Shown: positions 1 through 5,239, counted from the first letter of the stretch. The stretch: DNA of 5,239 nucleotides from an uncultured beta proteobacterium (GCA_903944555.1 CAJASG010000526.1:1-5239); one strand, 5' to 3'. Translations and numbers: made by a program. The notes: generated from the letters alone by a model not told the origin.

Positions 1-434
1 ACCTGCTGCACTACCTCGGGCGCTGTCAAGGTCAACGCATGGCGCAGACCGGCATAGCCGCCATGGGCTTCAAAATCAGCCAGCGACACGGGGTCGGTGA
101 TGCCCATGCGGGCAAAGGTCAGGCGCTCTTGGTTGCGCAAATAGGAAAGCTCTTCCGTCAGACCCAGATTCAGCCGGTGCGCCGCACCCGTGTGAAATTG
201 CGCATCAAACAGGTCTGACACATCTTCTGGTGCAACCGGGCCATACGCCATGCGACCGGCCTCGGTTACCACCTCCACCAGCGGCTCCAGCCAGAACATG
301 CCGCGCGAGCCATTGCGCACCAGCTCGATCGTCAACCCACGTTGCGCAGCCTCCGCCGTGATGGCGGCAGCCACTTCATCCGCTCCTAGTGCCAGCGCAG
401 CTGAGTCACGCGGCACAAAAATCTTGATGCTCAT
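1..434 (-). CDS. fdsB: NAD-dependent formate dehydrogenase beta subunit FdsB, 5' part (C-terminus cut off by window edge)
   Basis: FdsB is the NuoF-like, FMN- and 4Fe-4S-carrying subunit of the soluble cytoplasmic formate dehydrogenase that reduces NAD+ with electrons from formate. Only the first 144 codons are present; the family is usually a little over 500 residues, so the FMN/NADH and 4Fe-4S regions lie outside the window. The translation begins MSIKIFVPRDSAALALGADE. Residues about 1-95 correspond to the thioredoxin-like N-terminal domain of FdsB/HoxF-type proteins and contain no cysteine, so this domain carries no 2Fe-2S cluster. Residues 37-56 (ELVRNGSRGMFWLEPLVEVV) and 108-130 (FARMGITDP, then the HGGYAGL stretch leading into the NuoF core) are typical of FdsB. 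The start ATG overlaps the fdsG stop as ATGA and has an AAGGAG six bases upstream (441-446), so translation is probably coupled. fdsA, fdsC and fdsD would be expected further left, but this cannot be seen. Confidence 0.93.
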   Translation of the reverse strand, partial: MSIKIFVPRDSAALALGADEVAAAITAEAAQRGLTIELVRNGSRGMFWLEPLVEVVTEAGRMAYGPVAPEDVSDLFDAQFHTGAAHRLNLGLTEELSYLRNQERLTFARMGITDPVSLADFEAHGGYAGLRHALTLTAPEVVQQ

Positions 435-904
435 GCGGCGCTCCTTGCTGCATCCACCAGTCGGTCGAATTTTTCCACATTCACACGGGCATGCACCTTG
501 TCATTCAGCGCCATCGCCGGGGCGCAGGAACACAGGCCCAGGCAGTAAACCGGTAGCAGGGTGAATGCGCCATCGTGTGTGGTGTGGTTCTCGTTCGTCG
601 CGAGTTGGCTGCAGGCATGGGCCCACAGGCGTTCAGCGCCCATCGACTGGCACGCCTCGGCACGGCATATTTGCACCACGTTGTGGCCCGCTGGCTCGGA
701 CCGGAAGTGGTGATAGAACGTGATGACCCCATGTACCTCGGCCCGCGACAGATTCAGCCCTTGGGCAATGACGCCCACGCCGTCGGCCGGGATGTAGCCC
801 ACCGCATCCTGGATGTCATGCAGGATGGGAAGCAATGCCCCCGGCATGTGCTTCTTGGCTTCCACCAGGTTGTGGATGGTCTGCTGCACGTTTTCAGTCA
901 ACAT
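431..904 (-). CDS. fdsG: NAD-dependent formate dehydrogenase gamma subunit FdsG (NuoE-like 2Fe-2S protein)
   Basis: A 157-residue NuoE/24-kDa-type subunit that relays electrons through one 2Fe-2S cluster next to FdsB in the cytoplasmic formate dehydrogenase. An N-terminal helical region (about 1-70) includes LLPILHDIQDAVGYIP (25-40) and the EVHGVITFYHHF motif (56-67) seen across NuoE proteins. The thioredoxin-like ferredoxin domain follows with the cluster ligands in the expected pattern: C80-x4-C85 (QICRAEAC) and C121-x3-C125 (YCLGLC). C98 and C127 are additional cysteines. Length is normal for FdsG. The gene starts 24 bp after the transporter stop with no terminator between, and overlaps fdsB by four bases, so all are probably in one transcript. 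The region before the ATG is A-rich with only a weak Shine-Dalgarno (GGA), suggesting modest initiation or coupling to the transporter gene. The N-terminus fits the family well, so this start is the likely one. Identity rests on motif and gene order; the linked fdsB argues against a complex I NuoE. Confidence 0.95.
   Translation of the reverse strand: MLTENVQQTIHNLVEAKKHMPGALLPILHDIQDAVGYIPADGVGVIAQGLNLSRAEVHGVITFYHHFRSEPAGHNVVQICRAEACQSMGAERLWAHACSQLATNENHTTHDGAFTLLPVYCLGLCSCAPAMALNDKVHARVNVEKFDRLVDAARSAA
441..446 (-). promoter_or_regulatory. Shine-Dalgarno of fdsB inside the 3' end of fdsG
   Basis: On the minus strand AAGGAG sits six bases before the fdsB ATG, embedded in the last codons of fdsG. 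With the ATGA stop/start overlap at 431-434 this fixes the fdsB start and suggests translational coupling that would keep the two subunits near equal stoichiometry. Confidence 0.8.
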
Positions 905-928
905 GGTTTTTGTCCGTATCGATTTTTT

Positions 929-2602
929 TTAGAAGAACTTGGCCACCGTCAGCGAGGTGCGGTACACGCCCCATGCCAATGGAATCCCCACAGCGGCCCA
1001 TGCCAGCACCAAAAATGCGGGGTTGCTGGGCTTGTCGTGTGCGTGTGTGCCATCGCCATGCACTTCCGACGCTTTGACCTTTTCATGGGCCAGGCGCTTT
1101 TCAATTGCCAGCTCGTCGGGTGTCATGAACCACTTGGGGTTGAGCGGTCGCACCAGCAGGTTACATATCAAGCCCACCACCAGCATGCCGACCAGGATGT
1201 ACATGGTCTGGTTGTAGACCTGTTCACGTGGCAGACCCAAGCCGAGCTGGTACTCCCGCATGTAGTTCACCACCACCGGACCGACGATGCCGGCCGTGGC
1301 CCAGGCGGTGAGCAGGCGGCCGTGAATGGCGCCGACCATCTGGGTGCCGAAGATGTCAGCGAGGTAAGCGGGTACGGTGGCAAAGCCGCCGCCGTACATG
1401 CTCAAAATCACACAAAACGCGGCGACAAACATCACCTTGGAACCCGCTGCAGCGCTGCCAGGAACGCTGAAGTACAGCAGGCCACCGAGGATGAAGAACA
1501 CCGCATAGGTCAGCTTGCGCCCCAGTTTGTCGGAGATGGTGGCCCAGAAGAAGCGCCCGCCAATGTTGAACAGGCTCAGTAGCGCGGTAAAGCCTGCGGC
1601 GACACCGGCAATGGCGGCAAGCTGCACCTTGCCCAGCTCACCAAATTTCAAGGGCACACCAATCAGGGAGCCGCCAAAAACTTCTTGCAACATGGGCGAC
1701 GCCATGCCGATGACGCCAATGCCTGCGCTGACGTTCATGCACAAGACCGTCCAGATCAACCAGAACTGGGGAATGCCCCAGACCTTGCTCACATGCACAT
1801 GGTGCTGGGTGATCATGGCGTTGTTGACCTGTGCCGGTTTGGGCGTCCAGCCAGCAGGCTTCCAGCCGGTCTCAGGAATGCGGTAACCGAAGGCACCCGC
1901 CATCATGAACACAAAGTAAACCAGGGCCATCACCACAAAGGTTTGCATCACGCCGACATCGGTGGCGGTGGCAAAGTATTTCATCAGGTCGGCAGCGAGA
2001 GGCGAGCCGATCATGGCGCCACCACCAAAGCCCATGATGGCCATACCGGCGGCCATACCGCGCCGGTCCGGGAACCATTTGATCAGGGTGGATACCGGTG
2101 AGATGTAGCCCAAGCCGAGCCCAATGCCCCCAATGACTCCGGAGCCCAGCACCATCAGCCAGAACTGGTGCAGGTAAACCCCCAGCGCCGAGATCAGCAT
2201 GCCGCCGCTCCAGCACAGGGCCGACACCACGCCGACCTTGCGCGGACCGACCCGCTCCAGCCAGCCGCCCCAGACGGAGGCAGACGAGCCCAGCAACACG
2301 AAGAACAGCGTGTACATCCAACCCAGGGTGGAAATTTTCCAGTCACAGCTGGTGGTGAAAAGTTCCTGGAAAAATCCAATTTCCGGGCCGCACTTGATGG
2401 CGTCCTTGATGCCCAGCGCCTTGGACAGGGGCAGCCAGAATACGGAAAAACCGTAGGCCATACCAATGCACAACTGGATCGCAAGGGCTGCGGGTGGCAC
2501 CAACCAGCGGTTGAAGCCGGGACCTGCAACGATGTGCTCTTTGTCGAGCACCCCCAAACGACCTTTCGGGAGTGCGGACGCTCCATCCAATACTGCTGAC
2601 AT
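929..2602 (-). CDS. OFA-family (oxalate/formate antiporter-like) MFS transporter with extra C-terminal TM segment
   Basis: A 557-residue inner-membrane major facilitator, probably moving formate or another small carboxylate for the adjacent formate dehydrogenase; the substrate is inferred from context. Hydrophobic segments are at roughly 34-57, 92-112, 124-143, 147-170, 183-204, 218-240, 275-300, 327-345, 365-380, 388-410, 425-447 and 466-486, giving a 12-helix core. The MFS motif A is visible in both halves: GGWLERVGPRK (112-122) and ATISDKLGRK (354-363). The loop after helix 1 is long and holds C71 and C86. The stretch AIHGRLLTAWATAG in helix 11 (425-438) matches a subgroup of OFA proteins rather than OxlT itself. 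After the core, a charged linker with a His cluster (HGDGTHAHD, 515-523) leads to a thirteenth hydrophobic segment (528-549). The start is supported by AGGAG five bases upstream and by family-like N-terminal spacing. It lies upstream of fdsG by 24 bp and downstream of the LysR gene, consistent with formate-responsive expression. Confidence 0.9.
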   Translation of the reverse strand: MSAVLDGASALPKGRLGVLDKEHIVAGPGFNRWLVPPAALAIQLCIGMAYGFSVFWLPLSKALGIKDAIKCGPEIGFFQELFTTSCDWKISTLGWMYTLFFVLLGSSASVWGGWLERVGPRKVGVVSALCWSGGMLISALGVYLHQFWLMVLGSGVIGGIGLGLGYISPVSTLIKWFPDRRGMAAGMAIMGFGGGAMIGSPLAADLMKYFATATDVGVMQTFVVMALVYFVFMMAGAFGYRIPETGWKPAGWTPKPAQVNNAMITQHHVHVSKVWGIPQFWLIWTVLCMNVSAGIGVIGMASPMLQEVFGGSLIGVPLKFGELGKVQLAAIAGVAAGFTALLSLFNIGGRFFWATISDKLGRKLTYAVFFILGGLLYFSVPGSAAAGSKVMFVAAFCVILSMYGGGFATVPAYLADIFGTQMVGAIHGRLLTAWATAGIVGPVVVNYMREYQLGLGLPREQVYNQTMYILVGMLVVGLICNLLVRPLNPKWFMTPDELAIEKRLAHEKVKASEVHGDGTHAHDKPSNPAFLVLAWAAVGIPLAWGVYRTSLTVAKFF

Positions 2603-2607
2603 GCTGT

Positions 2608-2612
2608 CTCCT
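2608..2612 (-). promoter_or_regulatory. Shine-Dalgarno of the MFS transporter gene
   Basis: Minus-strand AGGAG followed by ACAGC and then ATG at 2602. This is the strongest ribosome binding site of the formate module after that of fdsB, and it supports the chosen transporter start. Confidence 0.75.
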
Positions 2613-2657
2613 TTTATTGATGCCCACTTGAAGTGAACTGGCGGCAGTGTCAGGGAA

Positions 2658-2700
2658 GTATCAACATCAGGTCCAATTTATTCTGGACATGGCCCGATAC
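2658..2700. repeat. Nested inverted repeats, candidate regulator-binding site
   Basis: Outer arms GTATC (2658-2662) and GATAC (2696-2700) and inner arms GTCCA (2671-2675) and TGGAC (2684-2688) are all perfect inverted repeats and share nearly the same centre (about 2679). The location ahead of the transporter start suits an operator near the promoter. The arms are short, so chance cannot be excluded. Confidence 0.4.
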
Positions 2701-2715
2701 AAACATTGAATGTTT
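2701..2715. repeat. Perfect 15-bp palindrome AAACATTGAATGTTT
   Basis: Seven-base arms AAACATT and AATGTTT flank a single G. It is directly adjacent to the GATAC arm at 2696-2700. Position in the lysR-transporter gap suggests a protein-binding site rather than an RNA hairpin, because a one-base loop would not form a stable stem and no T-run follows. Confidence 0.5.
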
Positions 2716-2720
2716 CGTAA

Positions 2721-2735
2721 GGGTATTCCATACCC
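2721..2735. repeat. Perfect inverted repeat GGGTATTCCATACCC
   Basis: Six-base arms GGGTAT and ATACCC surround TCC. The GTAT/ATAC half-sites also occur in the outer arms at 2658-2662 and 2696-2700. LysR-type regulators commonly bind dyads of this size upstream of their targets, but the exact T-N11-A form is not met, so assignment to the neighbouring LysR protein is inference. Confidence 0.5.
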
Positions 2736-2752
2736 CACGCAAAAATTGGCGT

Positions 2753-3727
2753 TCATTCAGGGGTGCGGGTGTTTGCCGGTGCGGGGTTCATCAATCCCGT
2801 GTGTGCCGCGACATGCATCTTCCATAGCGGATCATCCGCCATGTTGAGTGCGGCTCGAAGCGTATGTGAGGGACGGTCGGTAAAGGAAAACATGAATCCA
2901 ATCGGCGTCAGGACTTCCGGGCTGATCAACGGCACTGCCTCCAGTTCGGCATAGCCACGCAGCACCGCCACCAGCGCGCCCGGCAGAATGCTGCTGACGT
3001 CACCCACCAGCACACTCAAGCCCAGGGTCAGAACGGAGTTCGTCTCGATCATGGGCTTGACCGTCACGCCAGCCTGGGCGAAGGCGGCGTCCACGATGGA
3101 GCGGTTGTGCATCTCGGGTGTCAAGAGACACAGTGGCAATCGTGCGGCGGCATCCCAAGACATGGGGTGCTTAATGACGCGCAAGCCATTTTTGGCGGGT
3201 GTGGCGGCGCGACGCAGCAAAAAATAGCGTTCGGTGTATTGATCAATCGTCGAGATCTTGGCAAGCTTGGGCTTGCTCCTGTTGGTGTAACCCAGTGCCA
3301 GATCCACCGAGAGGTCTTCCAGGCCCGCTTCAATATCCGGCGAACTCATAGAGCGTAAAACCAGCGAAATGCCGGGGTGGCGCTTGTGCAGCCACCCGGC
3401 AAACCGCGCGGCAATCGGCATCACGGAGGGCACGGCGCCCAGCGCCAATGCCCCCACCGGTTGATCAACTTTGCTTTTGAGATCTTGCTGCAGCAACTCC
3501 TGTTCGTGCAGTACCCGCTGTGCGGTGGCAAAGATGCGTTCGCCCTCGGGGGTGAAACTTTGGAAGGTGCGGCCCCGCTTGACGATGGCGGTGCCAAACT
3601 CTTCCTCTAATGCGCGGATCGCGTTGGACAAAGCCGGCTGCGTGATGTGGCAGGCCTCGGCTGCGCGCCCGAAGTGCTTGTGCTGGTGCAGGGCAACAAG
3701 GTAATGCAGCGAGGTGAATAGGCTCAT
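2753..3727 (-). CDS. fdsR: LysR-type transcriptional regulator, probably FdsR-like regulator of the formate dehydrogenase operon
   Basis: A 324-residue cytoplasmic LysR-type regulator. The N-terminal winged helix-turn-helix spans about 1-60, with the classic HFGRAAEACHITQPALSNAI stretch (18-37) followed by RALEEEFGTAIVKRG (38-52) and FTPEGE (58-63). A linker helix (about 64-88) precedes the periplasmic-binding-protein-like effector domain (about 91-300), whose first strand reads GALALGAVPS (92-101) and which includes DLALGY (142-147). Length is normal for LysR proteins. The gene lies directly upstream of, and on the same strand as, the transporter-fds cluster. In Cupriavidus necator the LysR protein FdsR controls the fds operon in response to formate, and this gene probably does the same; the symbol is assigned from family resemblance and position. 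The start lacks a good Shine-Dalgarno, but the protein begins at the usual point, a few residues before helix 1. Its own promoter should lie in the gap shared with the divergent permease gene, where autoregulation is plausible. Confidence 0.85.
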   Translation of the reverse strand: MSLFTSLHYLVALHQHKHFGRAAEACHITQPALSNAIRALEEEFGTAIVKRGRTFQSFTPEGERIFATAQRVLHEQELLQQDLKSKVDQPVGALALGAVPSVMPIAARFAGWLHKRHPGISLVLRSMSSPDIEAGLEDLSVDLALGYTNRSKPKLAKISTIDQYTERYFLLRRAATPAKNGLRVIKHPMSWDAAARLPLCLLTPEMHNRSIVDAAFAQAGVTVKPMIETNSVLTLGLSVLVGDVSSILPGALVAVLRGYAELEAVPLISPEVLTPIGFMFSFTDRPSHTLRAALNMADDPLWKMHVAAHTGLMNPAPANTRTPE

Positions 3728-3830
3728 GGTGGCTGATGATAGCGGCCACGTTTGGCATGCCCCGCCATGGCCAAATCGGCATAAGCCCGCGACTCCGTGT
3801 GCCCTTCCCCATATGCGCTAAGGTAGCGGT
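3728..3830. promoter_or_regulatory. Divergent intergenic region between lysR and the ybbP-type gene
   Basis: This 103-bp gap must hold the promoter of lysR (leftward) and probably that of the permease gene (rightward). TTTGGC (3751-3756) and GCCAAA (3770-3775) form an inverted repeat, and inside it lie two perfect 8-bp palindromes, GGCATGCC (3754-3761) and GCCATGGC (3764-3771). The arms also give -35-like TTGGCA on the plus strand and TTGGCC on the minus strand, but no matching -10 hexamer at 17 bp is convincing on either strand. Confidence 0.45.
3820..3823 (+). promoter_or_regulatory. Shine-Dalgarno of the ybbP-type gene
   Basis: AAGG lies seven bases before the ATG at 3831. It overlaps an in-frame TAA at 3819-3821, which ends a two-codon ATG-CGC reading frame beginning at 3813. 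That stop rules out any more upstream in-frame start and fixes 3831 as the start. Confidence 0.65.
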
Positions 3831-5239
3831 ATGAATCTTTCCTTCTGGCGCCTTGGCTGGCGCACTCTGTGGCGTGACCTGCGCTCTGGCGATTTGCGTC
3901 TGGTGATGGTGGCTGTTGTTCTGGCGGTGGCAGCGCTGACTGCGGTGGGCTTTTTTGCCGACCGGCTCAAAGGCGGCTTGCAACGCGATGCGCGCCAGTT
4001 GCTCGGTGGTGATGCCGTCATTTCCAGCGACAACCCAACGCCCGAGGCGTTTGTGGCCAAGGCCCGTGCCTTGGGGCTCGACGTGGTGCACACCTTGGGC
4101 TTTCCGACCATGGCCCGCGCGGTGGATGCCCAAGGCGGCGGCGCCAAGCTGGTGGCGTTGAAGGTGGTGGAGCCTGGCTACCCCTTGCGTGGTTCGCTGC
4201 GTGTGGCCACCGCACCAGAAGCGCCGGAGGCCACTACGCGCGACATTCCCGCACCCGGCCAGGCGTGGGTGGACGCCCCCTTATTGGATGCGCTGGGTTT
4301 GAAGATGGGCGACACCTTGCTGCTGGGCAACGCGCAGCTGCGCATTGCCACCGTTATCGTGGTGGAGCCTGACCGCGGCGCGGGGTTCATGAACTTCGCT
4401 CCCCGGGTGATGATTCACCGCGACGATGTGGCAGCTACTGGGCTCATCCAGCCCGCTAGCCGCTTGACCTACCGCATGGCCGTTGCCGGCGCAGATGCGC
4501 CGGTTCGCGTCTTTGTGGACTGGGCCGATGCGCAAGTCAAAGCGGGTGGCGAGAAAGGTGTCCGGGGTGTGCGGGTGGAGTCGTTGCAAAGCGGCCGCCC
4601 CGAGATGAGCCAGACGCTGGACCGGGCCGAGAAGTTTTTGAGCCTGGTGGCCTTGCTGGCCGCCTTGCTCAGTGCCGTGGCGGTGGCGTTGGCAGCACGC
4701 TCCTTTGCGGCCAGCCATCTGGACGACTGCGCCATGTTGCGCGTTCTGGGCCTGAGCCAGCGCACCATTGCCGCCAGCTACACCTTCGAGTTCGCGCTGG
4801 TCGGCCTGTTTGCCAGTGGGCTGGGCGTATTGCTGGGCTATGGCGTGCACTACCTGTTTGTGTTGTTGTTGGCGGGGCTGGTGGACTCGGCCTTGCCTGC
4901 CGCCACGGTGTGGCCGGTGCTATTGGGGCTGGGCATGGGGCTCACGCTGTTGATGGCGTTTGGTTTGCCGCCGGTGTTGCAGCTGGCCCAAGTGCCGCCG
5001 CTGCGGGTGATTCGCCGTGATGTGGGCAACCTGCGTCCCGCCTCGCTGGGTGTGTTGGGTTTGGGGGTGGCGGGGTTTGCCGCGCTGCTGCTGGCCGCCA
5101 GCAGTGACCTCAAACTTGGTCTGATTGCGGTGGGCGGGTTTGCCGGGGCCGTGGTGGTTTTTGCGTCCCTGAGTTGGCTTGCGGTCAAGCTGCTGCGCAA
5201 AAGTGTGAACGAAACCACAGCGCCGCGCTGGCTGGTGCT
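3831..5239 (+). CDS. ybbP: YbbP-type ABC transporter permease (FtsX/MacB-like), 5' part (C-terminus cut off by window edge)
   Basis: An inner-membrane permease of the FtsX/MacB superfamily related to E. coli YbbP. The reading frame is open to the right edge, giving 469 codons of an expected 800 or so. An N-terminal cytoplasmic stretch (MNLSFWRLGWRTLWRDLRSG) precedes TM1 (about 23-42). A MacB-like periplasmic domain follows (about 47-265), with GGDAVISSDNP (59-69) and the family-typical VVEPDRGAGFMNFAPRVM (177-194) and ATGLIQPASRLTYR (202-215). The first FtsX domain has hydrophobic segments at about 269-292, 318-347 and 358-383, with MLRVLGLSQRTI (302-313) as the cytoplasmic coupling region and PPLRVIRRD (389-397) after the third. 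Two more segments (404-423, 428-455) link to the second half, which is missing. Proteins of this type work with an ABC ATPase (YbbA in E. coli) and are thought to extract or move hydrophobic compounds. No ATPase gene lies upstream here. The gene diverges from lysR and is probably unrelated to formate metabolism. Confidence 0.88.
   Translation, partial: MNLSFWRLGWRTLWRDLRSGDLRLVMVAVVLAVAALTAVGFFADRLKGGLQRDARQLLGGDAVISSDNPTPEAFVAKARALGLDVVHTLGFPTMARAVDAQGGGAKLVALKVVEPGYPLRGSLRVATAPEAPEATTRDIPAPGQAWVDAPLLDALGLKMGDTLLLGNAQLRIATVIVVEPDRGAGFMNFAPRVMIHRDDVAATGLIQPASRLTYRMAVAGADAPVRVFVDWADAQVKAGGEKGVRGVRVESLQSGRPEMSQTLDRAEKFLSLVALLAALLSAVAVALAARSFAASHLDDCAMLRVLGLSQRTIAASYTFEFALVGLFASGLGVLLGYGVHYLFVLLLAGLVDSALPAATVWPVLLGLGMGLTLLMAFGLPPVLQLAQVPPLRVIRRDVGNLRPASLGVLGLGVAGFAALLLAASSDLKLGLIAVGGFAGAVVVFASLSWLAVKLLRKSVNETTAPRWLV

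Larger units (their letters stand above)
2603..2752 (-). promoter_or_regulatory. Probable promoter/operator region of the transporter-fds operon
   Basis: This 150-bp gap between the LysR stop and the transporter start is AT-richer than its neighbours and is the only sizeable gap in the minus-strand module, so the operon promoter most likely lies here. It contains two perfect 15-bp dyads and one nested pair of inverted repeats, listed separately. No clean sigma70 promoter stands out. One weak minus-strand candidate is TTGTAT, a 16-base spacer and TAAATT (TTGTAT ends near 2696, TAAATT at about 2674-2679), with only partial matches to consensus. No terminator for lysR is visible, so read-through from lysR is possible. 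Confidence 0.55.

Noticed and set aside
431..904. FdsG as the NuoE subunit of respiratory complex I
   Set aside because: The motifs alone allow it, but the overlapping downstream gene starts with an FdsB-type N-terminal domain rather than NuoF, and an OFA transporter and LysR gene lie upstream instead of nuo genes.
575..1582. A long plus-strand open frame (335 codons) opposite fdsG and the transporter
   Set aside because: It lies wholly antisense to two well-supported genes and across their junction, has no recognisable domain and an unusual His/Gln-rich composition typical of a GC-rich shadow frame.
2721..2735. GGGTATTCCATACCC as a terminator of lysR
   Set aside because: The stem is only six pairs with a three-base loop and is not followed by a T-run on the minus strand, so it fits an operator better than an intrinsic terminator.
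3465..4133. A 222-codon minus-strand open frame spanning the lysR 5' end, the gap and the ybbP 5' end
   Set aside because: It overlaps two real genes in other frames and covers their divergent promoter region; the part over lysR is an out-of-frame reading of the same helix-turn-helix DNA.
4281..4850. A 189-codon minus-strand open frame opposite the ybbP-type gene
   Set aside because: The plus-strand frame gives a clear YbbP-type protein throughout; the minus reading is Gln/His-rich without any domain.

Overview
The window looks like chromosomal DNA of a GC-rich betaproteobacterium, most likely Burkholderiales and perhaps Comamonadaceae. This rests on the high GC of the coding regions, the Cupriavidus-like soluble NAD-dependent formate dehydrogenase genes (fds), and the style of the LysR and YbbP-type proteins. 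The genus cannot be fixed from the sequence alone.

Layout. Four minus-strand genes read from right to left and form a formate-utilisation module: a LysR-type regulator resembling FdsR (2753-3727), an oxalate/formate-antiporter-family (OFA) MFS transporter (929-2602), fdsG (431-904), and the 5' part of fdsB (1-434, running off the left edge). Spacing tightens downstream: 150 bp between lysR and the transporter gene, 24 bp between transporter and fdsG, and a 4-base ATGA overlap between fdsG and fdsB. On the plus strand, a YbbP-type FtsX/MacB-like ABC permease gene (3831 to the right edge, truncated) diverges from lysR across a 103-bp gap.

How the parts fit. FdsG and FdsB form the diaphorase half of the molybdenum/tungsten formate dehydrogenase, passing electrons from formate oxidation (FdsA, presumably beyond the left edge) to NAD+. 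The transporter could bring formate or a related small carboxylate in or out, and the LysR protein probably switches the operon in response to formate. The 150-bp gap ahead of the transporter gene holds several inverted repeats, including two perfect 15-bp dyads, and is the obvious place for operon control. The YbbP-type gene appears functionally unrelated.

The window is mostly an ordinary catabolic operon. The points most worth checking are the transporter's extra C-terminal transmembrane segment, which resembles a fused 'MFS small subunit', its His-containing linker and non-OxlT-like helix 11, and the cluster of operator-like dyads. No RNA genes, mobile elements, CRISPR arrays or convincing terminators were seen.
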